DNA of 64,000 nt from Rhynchopus euleeides (Eukaryota > Euglenozoa > Diplonemea > Diplonemida > Diplonemidae). The DNA lies in contig OY723277.1 in NCBI GenBank assembly GCA_963210315.1, forward strand, positions 186,001-250,000. Reading direction: 5' to 3'. Numbering within the stretch: the stretch's first letter is position 1; each line of letters starts with the position of its first letter. Shown piece after piece: positions 32,557-42,324 of this stretch. The translations under genes were made by a program, and so were the position numbers. The notes beneath the pieces were generated by a model, which was not told the DNA's origin, did not search any database, and saw only the letters and a program-made list of their open reading frames with translations.

Positions 32557-35500
32557 TCAAATATAGCAGATCCGTTTCCCCGACCGCGACAGCACGCTCT
32601 GAACCGCTGTGGTGCCTATCGCTTTCTGGTCGCCCTTGGCCTCTCTCGGCGAGCTCGCTGTGCTGCTGGCAGGCGAGGACTCGAGAGCCCTCCGCATCGC
32701 AGCGCGGGGCGGGAGCAGCTGCGTGGAGCAGCTCAGGGGGATCGGCAGCGGGCTGCCCCACGGCGCCCCATGGCTGGGCTCCTTCAGCAGCTCCCGCGAC
32801 TGCAGGCAGGGCGGGTACGACCCACGCCGCGATACCAGCGTCGCAACCGAGCTGTCGCCCAGCAAGGAGTAGTCGTTGCCACACCCGTCGGTGCTGCATA
32901 CGTCCCCCGCCTCCGCGTTGCCCAGCGAGGCGAGGTCCAGCGGTGCCTCGCACATCACCTCCTCGATACAGCCGCGAGTCGCGGCGTTCATCGCAGTCCT
33001 GCGGCGGCCTATCTTGAGGTCGAAGATGTACAGCGCGATGTCGTAGACACCCTTCGCAGCCAGGAGGAGGGCAGAGGCCATCAGCAGGACCCCTGCGGTG
33101 TCCGTCACAAACTGGACTGTCGCATCGCCTGGGCTGGTCTGGGAGAGGATGGCGGCGGACATCAGCAGCACGGCGAGAAACATGAGCCCGCTCATCAGCA
33201 CCGCAACGATGTGGTCGAATGTGGAGTTGTAAGGCTGCAGGATGACAACCGCAAGGAAGAAGGCGAAGAGGACCACGGTGATGAGAATGTTCCGCGTGGC
33301 GCACATCGCGAATGTGGAGGGCTTCCAGGCGGAGCAGAGGGCCAGGAAGAGCATCTGCCCCATCTCCACCACGCTGAACCAGTGGTACCTCCCGCGGTAC
33401 ATCTCGAAGAAGAGTCCCCACTGCGCCACATAATGGTCGTGCGCCCCGTCGCGCCGAACCCACACCTCCTCCCCGAAGACAAGAATGTACATCCGGCGCT
33501 TCCACCCCTGCAGCACACGCCGCACATGCTTGTCCCCCCCGATGCGCGAGTCGAGCACCGCAGCTGCCGCCACATCGATTCTCGGGTCAGGCATGGTGAG
33601 TGCGGAGAAACGGCTGGGGCGGAGCAGGAAGTGCCACATTACCGCAGGCAGCGCCATGCAGGTGAGAAGGGCAACCCATCCCACCACGGCAACACTGGCT
33701 GGGGCGCGGGAAGGGAAGAAGGCCATGTTGGAGGCTGCCATGGAGGTGCCCATCAGGAGCCAGAGGATCGGGAGGTAGACCAGCCCGGGGGCGCGGACGT
33801 AGAAGAGGGCGTCACCCCAGGAGATGTCGAGGCAGGTGACCTGTGCCAGAGCGATGAGGTAGTTCACCCCGAGGAAGACGAGGATGATCCCGACGTTGGA
33901 AACTGCGGCGCCTAGAAAGTATTTATTGCCGTGGCTCCCCAAGGGGAACTGCAGAGGGTGGAACTCCCAGTCCAGCGGCTCGACGTTGTCGAGGTCGACG
34001 TCCTCAACCTTGCATTCGATGTCCATCAGAGCTTTGACCATTCCGCCAGAGGTGGAGACGGAAGCCGTCGCAGCGGCTGAAGCGCTGCTGGCCTTGCTGC
34101 GTGTGACACTCGAGACAGATCCGCTGATCACCTTCGGGGCAGGCGCAGGGGTCCCAACAAGGTCGAGCGGCGACGGCTCTGTGGTGGGTGCGCCAGTTGC
34201 GGGGGGCGGCAGCGGGGCCTCGGTTGACGGCAGGTCCGTCTCGGGTGTCCGGGTGGGAGGGGGTGTCGGTGCAGGTGTGGCGAGGGGAGGGGAAGGTGTT
34301 GGCGGTGCCGCGGTTGCCGGGGGGCGTGTGGCGGGTGCCTGGGTGGGTGGTGTGCCCGTCGCAGGGGCAGCAGTCGCAGGCGCCGGAGTGGGTGGTGCAG
34401 CTGTGAGGGGCACAGGTGTCGGAGGCGCAGGGGTGGGTGGTGCCGGCGTCGCGGGGGCGGATGTCAGCGGGGCCTGGGTTGCCGGTGCCTGCGTAGGAGG
34501 TGCGCCCGTTGCAGGGGCAGGGGTTGCAGGTGCCGGCGTGCTGGGGGCAGGCGTGGGCGGTGCAGGTGTCTGCGGTGCGGGGGTGGGGGGCGCAGGCGTC
34601 GCAGGTGCCGGGGTGGGCGGTGCCGATGTCGGAGGTGCTGGTGTCAGTGGTGCCGGGGTTGCGGGCGCCTGCGTGAGTGGTGCAGGTGTGGGTGGTGCTG
34701 GCGTTGGCGGAGACGGCGTAGCTGGTGCCGGGGTCCGAGGTGCAGGCGTCGGCGGCGCTGGTGTCGGAGGTGCCTGGGTCGCAGGAGCCGGGGTTGGCGG
34801 TGACGGCGTCGGCGGCGCAGGGGTTTGCGGCGCCGGGGTGGGTGGCGCGGGTGTCGGCGGTGCCGTTGTTGGAGGTGACGGCGTCGGCGGTGCTGGTGTT
34901 GGAGGTGCTGGGGTGGGTGGTGCGGGTGTCATTGGCGCAGGCGTCGGCGGTGCAGGAGTTTGCGGTGCCGGGGTTGGCGGCACGGGTGTCGGAGGTGCAG
35001 GTGTCGACGGTGACGGGGTCGGTGGCGCAGGTGTTGACACGACTGGCGAGGGAGCCCCGCCAGCACTGTACGAGCACAGATACTTATTCGAATCCGCACA
35101 AGACCTGTCCAGGAGACCGACACCCGTCGACGGGTCATACACGCCACAGTTGCTGGAAACTGTATTGGGCTGCTGCTGATCGCCCGACCCACAAGTCTTC
35201 ATATCCTTCCACTGATCCACCCCCCCCGCCTTGTCCACATGCGCCTTGTCGCCGCACCACAGCTCCCTGCGGAGGACTGTTGGGCTGCTCAGCCACTTCC
35301 ACAGATGGATGTCGCGTGCACTGAGGCGGTCCCGCTCCTGTGTCGCCACATACCCAACATGCAGCGGCTCTGCGAACCGCTGGGCCACCAGCAACGAGAC
35401 GTACCAGTCCTGCCACAGGTCAGAGATGGAGATGAGCTTGCCCTCTCTCTGAGGTGTCCCGTCCTGGCACCCGTCGTTGGTGCCGTTGATCTTCACGCTG

Positions 35501-36183
35501 TGCGGCTGATCCGACGTGTAGTAGCAGAGCCCGTTGTAGTGTGGCGTACCCACATTCCCGCAAGGGTGTGGCCCGTTGTGGTAGCGGACGTCCCTCAGCA
35601 TGACTTTGTCCTTCTTGGTGTCGATACACCCGATGAATAAACGGTCGAATGGCCCAGGCTTGAGCAGGGCCGCATCCCACTGGTAAGACAGCACAGCCCC
35701 GTTCACAATAAGGCTGGCCACGCCTTGAGAGTGTGCGTAGTAGAATTCGAGGTAGTGCCACTTGTCCGCCGCCACGTCCTGGGTTTCTTTGAAATATCTT
35801 CCGACCATCACGCCGACCTTCTTCGATTCGTAAACAAGGCTCAAGGAGTTGAACGAACCTGGTATGCCCCATGTGATCAGAGGATGCTTTCCCGGACCGT
35901 TCGACGGCCTGAACCACAGGGTGACATAGGTGGTTTGCATCATGTTGAACGGCCAGTCTTGGATCGCACCGCCCGTGATCGGGCTGCACAGTCTCTTGTT
36001 GTGCCGTGCCGCATGGTACTGGGATGACGCGTCCTGCGTCCAGTCGAACTGCCCCGTGGGGAAGTCATACGACCCGACTTCATCCTGGCCGCCCCCATTC
36101 TCCGAATACCACTTCGAGATTAACTGGGCGTTGGCATGCGCCACAGCACACAGCACCACAGCGACGCTGCGTGACACAGCCAT
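32557..36183 (-). CDS. Surface protein: LamG-like and C-type-lectin-like ectodomain, TPAPP stalk, multi-pass membrane domain
   Basis: 1208 residues without interruption. A signal peptide spans 1-19. Residues about 60-205 resemble a LamG/concanavalin-like domain (VTLWFRPSNG ... KWHYLEFYY ... LIVNGAVL ... FDRLFIG). Residues about 213-372 resemble a C-type-lectin fold (GLCYYT ... GKLISISD ... HVGYVATQ ... HLWKWLSS ... LLDRSCADSNKYLCSY, with Cys pairs). A very regular TPAPP stalk covers 381-684. About seven hydrophobic segments lie between 755 and 1055; they include a motif, FFEMYRGRYHWFSVVEMGQM, like the Y.WE.VE segment seen in many protist giant surface proteins. A cytoplasmic tail of about 150 residues follows. 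The HPLQFPLGSHG..GAAVSN block parallels HPTGL.IGGS in the two WSC proteins, so the membrane parts are probably homologous. Likely a glycan-binding receptor or coat anchor; the ligand is unknown. Confidence 0.87.
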   Translation of the reverse strand: MAVSRSVAVVLCAVAHANAQLISKWYSENGGGQDEVGSYDFPTGQFDWTQDASSQYHAARHNKRLCSPITGGAIQDWPFNMMQTTYVTLWFRPSNGPGKHPLITWGIPGSFNSLSLVYESKKVGVMVGRYFKETQDVAADKWHYLEFYYAHSQGVASLIVNGAVLSYQWDAALLKPGPFDRLFIGCIDTKKDKVMLRDVRYHNGPHPCGNVGTPHYNGLCYYTSDQPHSVKINGTNDGCQDGTPQREGKLISISDLWQDWYVSLLVAQRFAEPLHVGYVATQERDRLSARDIHLWKWLSSPTVLRRELWCGDKAHVDKAGGVDQWKDMKTCGSGDQQQPNTVSSNCGVYDPSTGVGLLDRSCADSNKYLCSYSAGGAPSPVVSTPAPPTPSPSTPAPPTPVPPTPAPQTPAPPTPAPMTPAPPTPAPPTPAPPTPSPPTTAPPTPAPPTPAPQTPAPPTPSPPTPAPATQAPPTPAPPTPAPRTPAPATPSPPTPAPPTPAPLTQAPATPAPLTPAPPTSAPPTPAPATPAPPTPAPQTPAPPTPAPSTPAPATPAPATGAPPTQAPATQAPLTSAPATPAPPTPAPPTPVPLTAAPPTPAPATAAPATGTPPTQAPATRPPATAAPPTPSPPLATPAPTPPPTRTPETDLPSTEAPLPPPATGAPTTEPSPLDLVGTPAPAPKVISGSVSSVTRSKASSASAAATASVSTSGGMVKALMDIECKVEDVDLDNVEPLDWEFHPLQFPLGSHGNKYFLGAAVSNVGIILVFLGVNYLIALAQVTCLDISWGDALFYVRAPGLVYLPILWLLMGTSMAASNMAFFPSRAPASVAVVGWVALLTCMALPAVMWHFLLRPSRFSALTMPDPRIDVAAAAVLDSRIGGDKHVRRVLQGWKRRMYILVFGEEVWVRRDGAHDHYVAQWGLFFEMYRGRYHWFSVVEMGQMLFLALCSAWKPSTFAMCATRNILITVVLFAFFLAVVILQPYNSTFDHIVAVLMSGLMFLAVLLMSAAILSQTSPGDATVQFVTDTAGVLLMASALLLAAKGVYDIALYIFDLKIGRRRTAMNAATRGCIEEVMCEAPLDLASLGNAEAGDVCSTDGCGNDYSLLGDSSVATLVSRRGSYPPCLQSRELLKEPSHGAPWGSPLPIPLSCSTQLLPPRAAMRRALESSPASSTASSPREAKGDQKAIGTTAVQSVLSRSGKRICYI
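34255..35045. repeat. 15-bp coding minisatellite (TPAPP stalk) of the LamG/CTLD gene
   Basis: The most regular of the three stalk repeats: about 50 units of 15 bp encoding (A/P)P(T)PAP on the minus strand. Length variation by unit gain and loss is expected. Confidence 0.88.
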
Positions 36184-36914
36184 GTGTGCCCCACTGGCAG
36201 CCCGGTGGTGCCTCTAGGAGACGCCACCACCTGTTGTGCGTGCGGTGGAGGCATCATCAGGTTTGCAATCGGGCGCGCCCTCCAGGCGAGACTCTAAGCA
36301 GACACCACCAATGCAGCGGGGGTTGGAGTGGGTGAGGGAGGGGGGGCAGGGCATCTCGGTGTCTGTTGGAAGAGGGGCTGCAAGAGGCACGGCCAAAAAA
36401 AGCGTCGCAACCGTGATTCCATTCCTTTTTCCGTGTTGCATGCGCCACCAACGCTACCCACCACCCCATCGTGTGAACACTGTCAGTTTTCAGCCCATTC
36501 AACTGGAAATGCGATCACCCGTAGCGAAGACCCCCTATGCGTGCTGAAAGAACCGTTCAAATGTTCACACATTCATACGTCCAGAGTCGCCCGCTCAGGT
36601 CAGTGGTCGCGCTAAATATTGGAAAAATCACCTTCTCGGTTTCCCCAAATGACCCCCGTATGCGGGCCGCTTCAGGCGCTGCGTCGCCTCAGCGGGGCTC
36701 TCTTCCCTCGCAGTGACGTGGGTGTGGGTAGGGGGGGGGGGCAATCTGGTTTCGATTTGTTTTTGTTTTGTGTGGCTGTGCAGCTGCAGCCGATGGCCGC
36801 AGGTTGCACCACCTGATCCGCAGGCCTGTCGCTAACTTTTCGATTTTGGAGATTTGGTGGGTTGACGCTCCTGTTTGGGGGGGGGGGGGGGGCAAGGCTG
36901 GCAGCAAATTTTTA
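36184..36914. other. Upstream region of the LamG/CTLD gene
   Basis: On the minus strand the sequences CTCCTAG and CTGCCAG lie within 50 bases of the ATG and could be splice acceptors. A G run of about 16 bases is near 36877. No other gene seen. Confidence 0.4.
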
Positions 36915-36975
36915 CTGCACTTTACTGCACTTTATTATACTGCATTTTACTGCATTTTATTGTATTTTATTTTCC
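36915..36975. repeat. 10-bp T-rich tandem repeat (CTGCACTTTA), copy 1
   Basis: Units of CTGCACTTTA / CTGCATTTTA / TTGTATTTTA with a 10-base period. A second stretch of the same repeat, in the same direction, lies at 37651-37735. Confidence 0.8.
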
Positions 36976-37650
36976 GGATTTTTGGATAAAGTGCATGGTC
37001 CTGAGTGGTGCCTTGGGCTTCGCATACGTACAGCTGGGAGGACCACTATGGACAGGCCAAATGCTGGAGTCACACCCACTTTACAGAGGTGCAGCCACGT
37101 CTGCAAGTTTGCGGACAGCCGCAAACCCGCAGAAGATGGCAAAAAGTACCGCTCCTGCACGGAGGTTCTCCTGAAGGTCACAGGGACGCACCAAGGCTCC
37201 GGCAGAGAATGCAGGCCGGGATGGATGTGCCCTGCCTATGTTGGGTCGGTGGGTTAGCAGGACCTGATCGGTGCGGCCTCCGCCTGGCTTCAGTCCTGCT
37301 TTGAGTGCTTTCAGTCCGCTCTGATGTCCAGCCTCCCCGAACGGGATGGTGAAGAACCCGTACGCCAGATCAGCTCAGCTGTACAACGTCCGAGGAAGGT
37401 GGACTGCCCACCGCACACCGCCGTGCTGGTCCGCCCTGCTGCGCCTGCGGTGCTGGGGTGCGCCTGCTGCCTGATTGGCCCCGGCGCTCGGAAGCAGCAT
37501 CAAGCATGCCGAACAGCAGCAGGGCGGGCCTGGCGGGGGTACTGCCTTGGTGGCCTTGTGTTGGCCAGAGTGGGCGGATCAGGGTCCCCTGGCACGGCAG
37601 GTCAGCGTCCTGCCCACCGTCACGCCGAGCCACCCCTACAACACGCTCTC

Positions 37651-37735
37651 CTGCACTTTATTGCACTTTACTGCATTTTACTGCACTTTACTGCATTTTA
37701 TTGCACTTTATTTTATTTTATGTTTTTTATTTTTA
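37651..37735. repeat. 10-bp T-rich tandem repeat (CTGCACTTTA), copy 2
   Basis: About eight units. Together with 36915-36975 it brackets 0.7 kb of unique GC-rich DNA in which I recognise no gene. CAAGGCTGG beside a long G run at the left end is inverted as CCAGCCTTGG at the right end (about 37750). Confidence 0.85.
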
Positions 37736-37799
37736 AAATGCAGCATTTGTCCAGCCTTGGGGGGGGGGGGGGCCGGGGGCATACACGGTGGGATCTTGT

Positions 37800-37905
37800 A
37801 ATTTTTACATGTATAAGTACAAGTATATACATGTATTATACATGTATAATAGTTGTCATGCAAGTATTATACATGTATAATACATGTATGTACATGCATT
37901 ATTGG
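37800..37905. repeat. ACATGT palindrome cluster 1
   Basis: A run of self-complementary words (TACATGTATAATACATGTA type). Related clusters lie at 40728-40800, 41110-41142 and 42325-42870. Confidence 0.8.
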
Positions 37906-37918
37906 TCTGGCTGACGCC

Positions 37919-38140
37919 CAAAAAAAAGTCAAATTTGGGTACTTCTTGGGTACTTTTTGGGTCACCGAAAAAGGGGGGGGGGGGTGTCAAAACTTATTTT
38001 CTTGGGTGGAAAAATTCGACCTCCCAGAATCGTGATTTTCTTCCCCCATTGTACTTTTTGGACTCCGCGCGGATCGTAGTGGGGTCATTTTTGTGGTCTA
38101 GGTGACAAACTTCACCCGTGAAATACGGGTCTGGTTCAGG
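37919..38140. repeat. Composite dispersed repeat
   Basis: AAAGTCAAATTTGGGTACTT ... GGGTCACCGAAAAAG is shared with 40664-40712. GTGTCAAAACTTATTTTC is present at 40630 in inverted form. The last part is a copy of the GTGGGGTCATTTT repeat. The two loci share these modules in a different order. Confidence 0.75.
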
Positions 38141-38333
38141 CAGTTGTGCCTGTGAATGCTGGGAGGAGAGGAGTGGGAGATCAGTTCAGGGGCACTTTGC
38201 TGGTTGAGGGTTACAACAAAAAGGGACCTGCAGGCAGGAAGTGAGGGGAGGGGGTGGGGGGTTTTGGGGCTGTGGCACCCGCACTCTCTCTACGGCTCTA
38301 CTGGCTTACTCCAGCCTCTGGACCGTCTACGCT

Positions 38334-40014
38334 CTACTCTCCTTCTTCAACCGCTGGAATCTCGATGTGTTCCGTGTCGTGGTCCTGAAGCTTCGGGAGT
38401 AACCCTTCCTGACTCCACTCTGGGCGGACTACGAGTTCCCTCGCCTCCGCATATTCCCTCAGTTCCGACAGAGTAAAACACCGGTCCATACTCTCAATGA
38501 GTTCAAGAATAGCGGGTTTGTTTTTACTCTGGCAGTTGAGGATCCCGCGTGCCAGGGCTTGCTGCACCAACACCCCCTTTAACCACGACACATCACAGTG
38601 GAATACAATGCAAATACTGTCAATCAAGGCAGTCCGCTTGCGCTTGCGTTCAGATGCGTTATTGTCTGCGATCCTCGCGACTTCGAGTTCCGCAAGTCGC
38701 AGCTTGCCAATACGGAGCTTCCTCTCCTGCACCGCCTCCTGCTTTCCCCCCAGAGAAGAGATCTGGGCCTCTGTGACACCTGGAGAGGTGCCATCAACCC
38801 AATGCTGCATGCAACAGAGCTTGGCGCGGAGGACACCATCCCGGATAGCGACCCCCCCCATTCATCATCAACACCCTCCGCATCCTGCCGCAGACCCCTT
38901 CCAGGACCGCAGGTCCCAGTGCGCCTGTTCTCTCTGCAGCCATCCCTTCCGTGGACTGGGAGTATCTCTTGTACTCGGAGTAGCAACCGGAAGCAAAACG
39001 GTGGATGGATGTGCGGAGAAACTTCTCAGCGTCGGCCTTGTCCACCTTGGGGCAGAGGGTCGAACCCTGGTGAGAAGTCCACCCACCGTCCGACTTCGGC
39101 CGATGCCGCTAACCTTGGGCCGTTGAGTCGGCAGGTGCGACGGATCATTTGTTACGTATGGACAGTTCTGTGTGTGTGGCTGCCGTCCTCTTATTGTTTT
39201 CTGGTTGTCCTTGTCCACTTGGCTTTTAAGTTTACCAGCCCCCGACCGACAATTGTTTTCCAATCTTCCCTCTCCTCGCACGTGGTGGAAGCGTCAACAC
39301 CTCAAAGAAGGAAGAATATCGTGGTGGGCACCATAGTATTTGGCGACACCAGATTCAGCGAGAAGAGTGGGGACAACCTCGTTCAACTGTTCCTCTGACA
39401 CCTGTGCGGCGAGGAGGATCGTCAAAATTTACAGTGCAAGCAATTGTATGCATTTTCCATAGTCATCGCCAGTTCCTCGGGAACACTGCCCTTCAGTGTG
39501 CACGTTGCAGACTCGAACGAGAGGCACAGGGACTGGCCGAAGCAGTCTTCCTGGTGATCTCTCCAGCTCTGGAGGTACCCATCCTCTGCATTCGCCTCCG
39601 CTTGCCACAAGCGCCAGGCGAGGAAGCGGAACAACTCCGAGGAGAACCCGAGCTGGCAAGTGTCACTTGCCTGGGCCTCGCTCTTCGAGAACCGTGACAC
39701 AAACAGAATGCAGGGGTACACGAGGTGCGCGAAGCAGATTCCCATCCTCCGCACAGTCTCGCGGTCCCCCTCCAACTCCATCACAGCCTCGTACGTCTTC
39801 GTATCCCTATTTGCAACTTCACGAAAGAAGGATGCGCAGGAGGAAATCGAGGACGTTATCGTCGCCGTCAACGAGCTGCGAGAGGGACCAACAGGCGGCC
39901 GCAGTGGTGCAGAAGCGGTCGTTCGAAGCTTTTTGCCACAGTAGCCCAGACACCTTGATTACATGCGGACATTCTCTCGCGATGAATGCGGCGAAGGCAG
40001 GGTCATGTGCCGCA
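38334..40014 (-). pseudogene. Decayed gene remnant, several frameshifts, family unknown
   Basis: Five stretches with protein-like composition follow each other on the minus strand in different frames: about 40010-39819 (FAAFIARECPHVIKVSGLLW ...), 39850-39422 (FFREVANRDTKTYEAVMEL ...), 39418-39294 (ILLAAQVSEEQLNEVVPTLL ...), 39105-38852 (VDKADAEKFLRTSIHRFASG ...) and 38861-38334 (VAIRDGVLRAKLCCMQHW ... to a normal stop). Each join needs a one- or two-base change, one of them in an 8-base G/C run at 38852-38859. Part of the gap around 39106-39290 has no coding look and could be an intron. The last 60 residues resemble a SAP-type motif weakly. The 5' end is cut by the element at 40015. Could be a broken host gene or a mobile-element gene. 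Confidence 0.45.
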
Positions 40015-40226
40015 TATACGGTGGACTCCAGCGGGGGTAGGGTAACCCTTTTCGGGAGTCTCAACTAGCGGGAGTCTCGGACTCCCGCTAGCGGGAGTCT
40101 TTAGCCTAAATTAGCTGGAAAATAGACTCCCGCTAGCGGGAGTCTCCAGTACATACTGCAGAAAAAGACACCCTCTCAGACTCCCGCTCCCAGACTCCCG
40201 CTAGGGTGGCTGGAGTCCACCGTATA
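40015..40226. mobile_element. Inverted-repeat element, TATACGGTGGACTCCA ends (212 bp)
   Basis: Left end TATACGGTGGACTCCA at 40015; its reverse complement at 40211-40226. The interior has about six copies of GACTCCCGCTAGCGGGAGTC or halves of it, each a perfect palindrome. Related to the elements at 20191 and 31152 through the ACGGTGGACTCC ends, and to the solo end at 16553. Confidence 0.88.
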
Positions 40227-40489
40227 GTTGGCGGCTGCACACACGGACTTCGTCTTCACTGCACTGGAATCCATCAGGTCGCAGGTGCAGGTGGCAGTGC
40301 AGGTCGCAAGCCGACACACTGTGCTGTTGGCCACATGTGGCAGAGGCGAGAGAGCCGTGTACTGCGGCATGCTCGAACAACAGGATTGGCGGTACAGCAT
40401 AGGCTGGCGGGACAGTAGGGAAGGCAGGACAGTATAGGATGGCGGTGCAGGTGCAGGGTGTGTGAGGTCGCCACCCGGCAGGCCCCCAC

Positions 40490-40612
40490 CCCAGCCACCC
40501 ACCCACCCAGCGGGACCCCCCTCACGAATTTTCCATAACCCCGTTCTTTTGAACGTTTGGGATCTGTGCGGATCGTGGTGGGGTCATTTTGGCCATGGGG
40601 TGCCTCTGACCA
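40490..40612. repeat. Dispersed repeat copy (GTGGGGTCATTTTGG family)
   Basis: CACCCACCCAGCGGGACCCC, a TTCCATAACCCCGTTCTTTT stretch, then GTGCGGATCGTGGTGGGGTC and CATTTTGGCCATGGGGTGCC, closely matching 17085-17195 and 29965-30065. Confidence 0.82.
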
Positions 40613-40727
40613 CAAATCCAGACTGAAACCGGCAGAAAATAAGTTTTGACACCCCCCCTTAAAAAAAGTCAAATTTGGGTACTTCTTAGGTACTTTTTGG
40701 GTCACCGAAAAAGTGGGTTTCAGCCAT

Positions 40728-40800
40728 ACCAATTATACATGTATAATAGTTGTCATGCAAGTATTTTACATGTATAATACTTGCATGACAAGTATTATAC
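40728..40800. repeat. ACATGT palindrome cluster 2
   Basis: ATTATACATGTATAATAG, TTGTCATGCAAG and the inverted CTTGCATGACAAG follow one another; nearly the whole stretch can fold on itself. Confidence 0.8.
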
Positions 40801-41114
40801 CGTATACGTAAATATTTTGGAACGTAAATATTATGGAACGTAAATATTATGGAACGCTGGTGGGTTGGCGTTCCAGATTTTTTTCGTTCCATAATATTTA
40901 CAGGGCTTTCTGCGACTCGGGGACTTGGACCAGGTGATCGGACGGCATACAGAGTCCCTGACGGGACCTACTCGTGCACTTTTCGTGCGATTCCTGAGGC
41001 AAACCATCCTCACCACCGAGTCCCCAACTGGCCCTGTAAATATTTTGGAACGTAAATATTATGGAACGGACCGGGCAAAAATGGGCCCGTTCCATAATAT
41101 TTACGTATACGGTA
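40798..41114. mobile_element. Foldback element, CGTAAATATTATGGAACG family
   Basis: TACCGTATACGTAAATATT at the left end and the inverted sequence at 41089-41114. Inside, CGTAAATATTATGGAACG occurs several times in both orientations around an unrelated core (about 40905-41033). Non-coding. Confidence 0.8.
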
Positions 41115-41142
41115 CATGTAAAATACAAGTAAAATACATGGG

Positions 41143-42324
41143 TTCGTTCATAAACACCCCCCCCCAGATTGGGCCTTTTAGCCATTTTTGGGCGAAAATT
41201 GGGAAAAATCGCATTCACCACCCTCGCAACCACCCTCGAGGTGGGAAAACAGGTTCGGGGGCACTTGGGAGGTCTTTTTCCGGCCATTTTTGTGCAAAAG
41301 ACCCATAATCATGAGGGGAATGTATCATTTTTCCACGCTCCATTAGGCCGTCTCTGCGACTCTCCTGCCTTCTGGTATTTACCCGGACCAGAGCACATGT
41401 CATCCACGAGGGAACCAGGAACTCCTTTGATAGGGGCTTCGTTCGTTGCGCCTCCATTGACGTCGATACAGTTGCCAGAGTTGCGCCAGAGTGTCAGACC
41501 CCTAACAAAAGTCAGAATGAACCATCAGAGTGGAGCAAATCCTGCAGTTCCTCCCCGACGTGTGGTGGTCCTACTGGCTGCGGCAGATGTTTTCACTCCG
41601 TCTGGGGGCTGCCCTCCCGAGTGCAGTAGCCACCAGTCGGATGGCCTTGTGTGACACATGTAATTGGTCGTCGAGCTGTGCAGATGATACCCGTCTTTCA
41701 CCACACTCGTCCGCCACCGTCTGGTTGTACCAGACAGTGTCCTTCCAAAGCTGCAATGAGCCCAGGTAGATGCCTGATTTGCGGGACCCTCATTTGTGCA
41801 TCCGAATCAGCACACCGTCGAACACTAGTTCGTATCGATGTTGTCCTCTGTGAATCGTAGTGGGTCGACCGCCGGGGCTCACCCTTGCCTCGAGAACACC
41901 CTGTACCTACGGGCATGTTACACTCTTCTGACTATCCGTCATCCCGGAACCCGTGGACGATGTGGCGTTTGCTCTCCAGGTTGAAGTCCTGTCATCTGCT
42001 GAATGATGCTCGGTGCCAGCATACCGAGACACTGACTACGACCACTCCGCGAGCAAGCTGATCCCTCATCTGTTTCGTCGAACGAAGACTTACGCCGATT
42101 TCGGCAGCTCTTTTGTGATCCGGTACCAGGCTCGCGAGAAGGTATTTTTCCCCATTTCTCGTGCCAATGAGAGAGCAAAATGGACTCCTGGGTCCCCCGT
42201 GGCCCACCCGGACCCCCCGAAGTGCAGGTGGGGGGCAGACGAGGGTGGTGAATGCGAGTATTCCCAATTTTTGGCCAAAAATGGCTAAAAGGCCCAATCT
42301 GGGGGGGGGGTGTTTATGAACGAA
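41143..42324. mobile_element. Element with 85-bp terminal inverted repeats (1.18 kb)
   Basis: The left arm at 41143-41226 begins TTCGTTCATAAACACCCC and runs through GGGCCTTTTAGCCATTTTTG. The right arm at 42240-42324 is its reverse complement with few mismatches. The 1-kb interior has no convincing frame. It is inserted between ACATGT palindromes on both sides. A non-autonomous DNA-transposon-like element is the simplest reading. Confidence 0.8.

Noticed and set aside
33884..35179. [15 protein letters not shown] protein on the plus strand
   Set aside because: Antisense of the stalk of the LamG/CTLD gene, same reasoning.
41571..41756. Short minus-strand frame inside the 1.18-kb inverted-repeat element
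   Set aside because: Only 61 codons, no transposase motif, and other frames are equally open.
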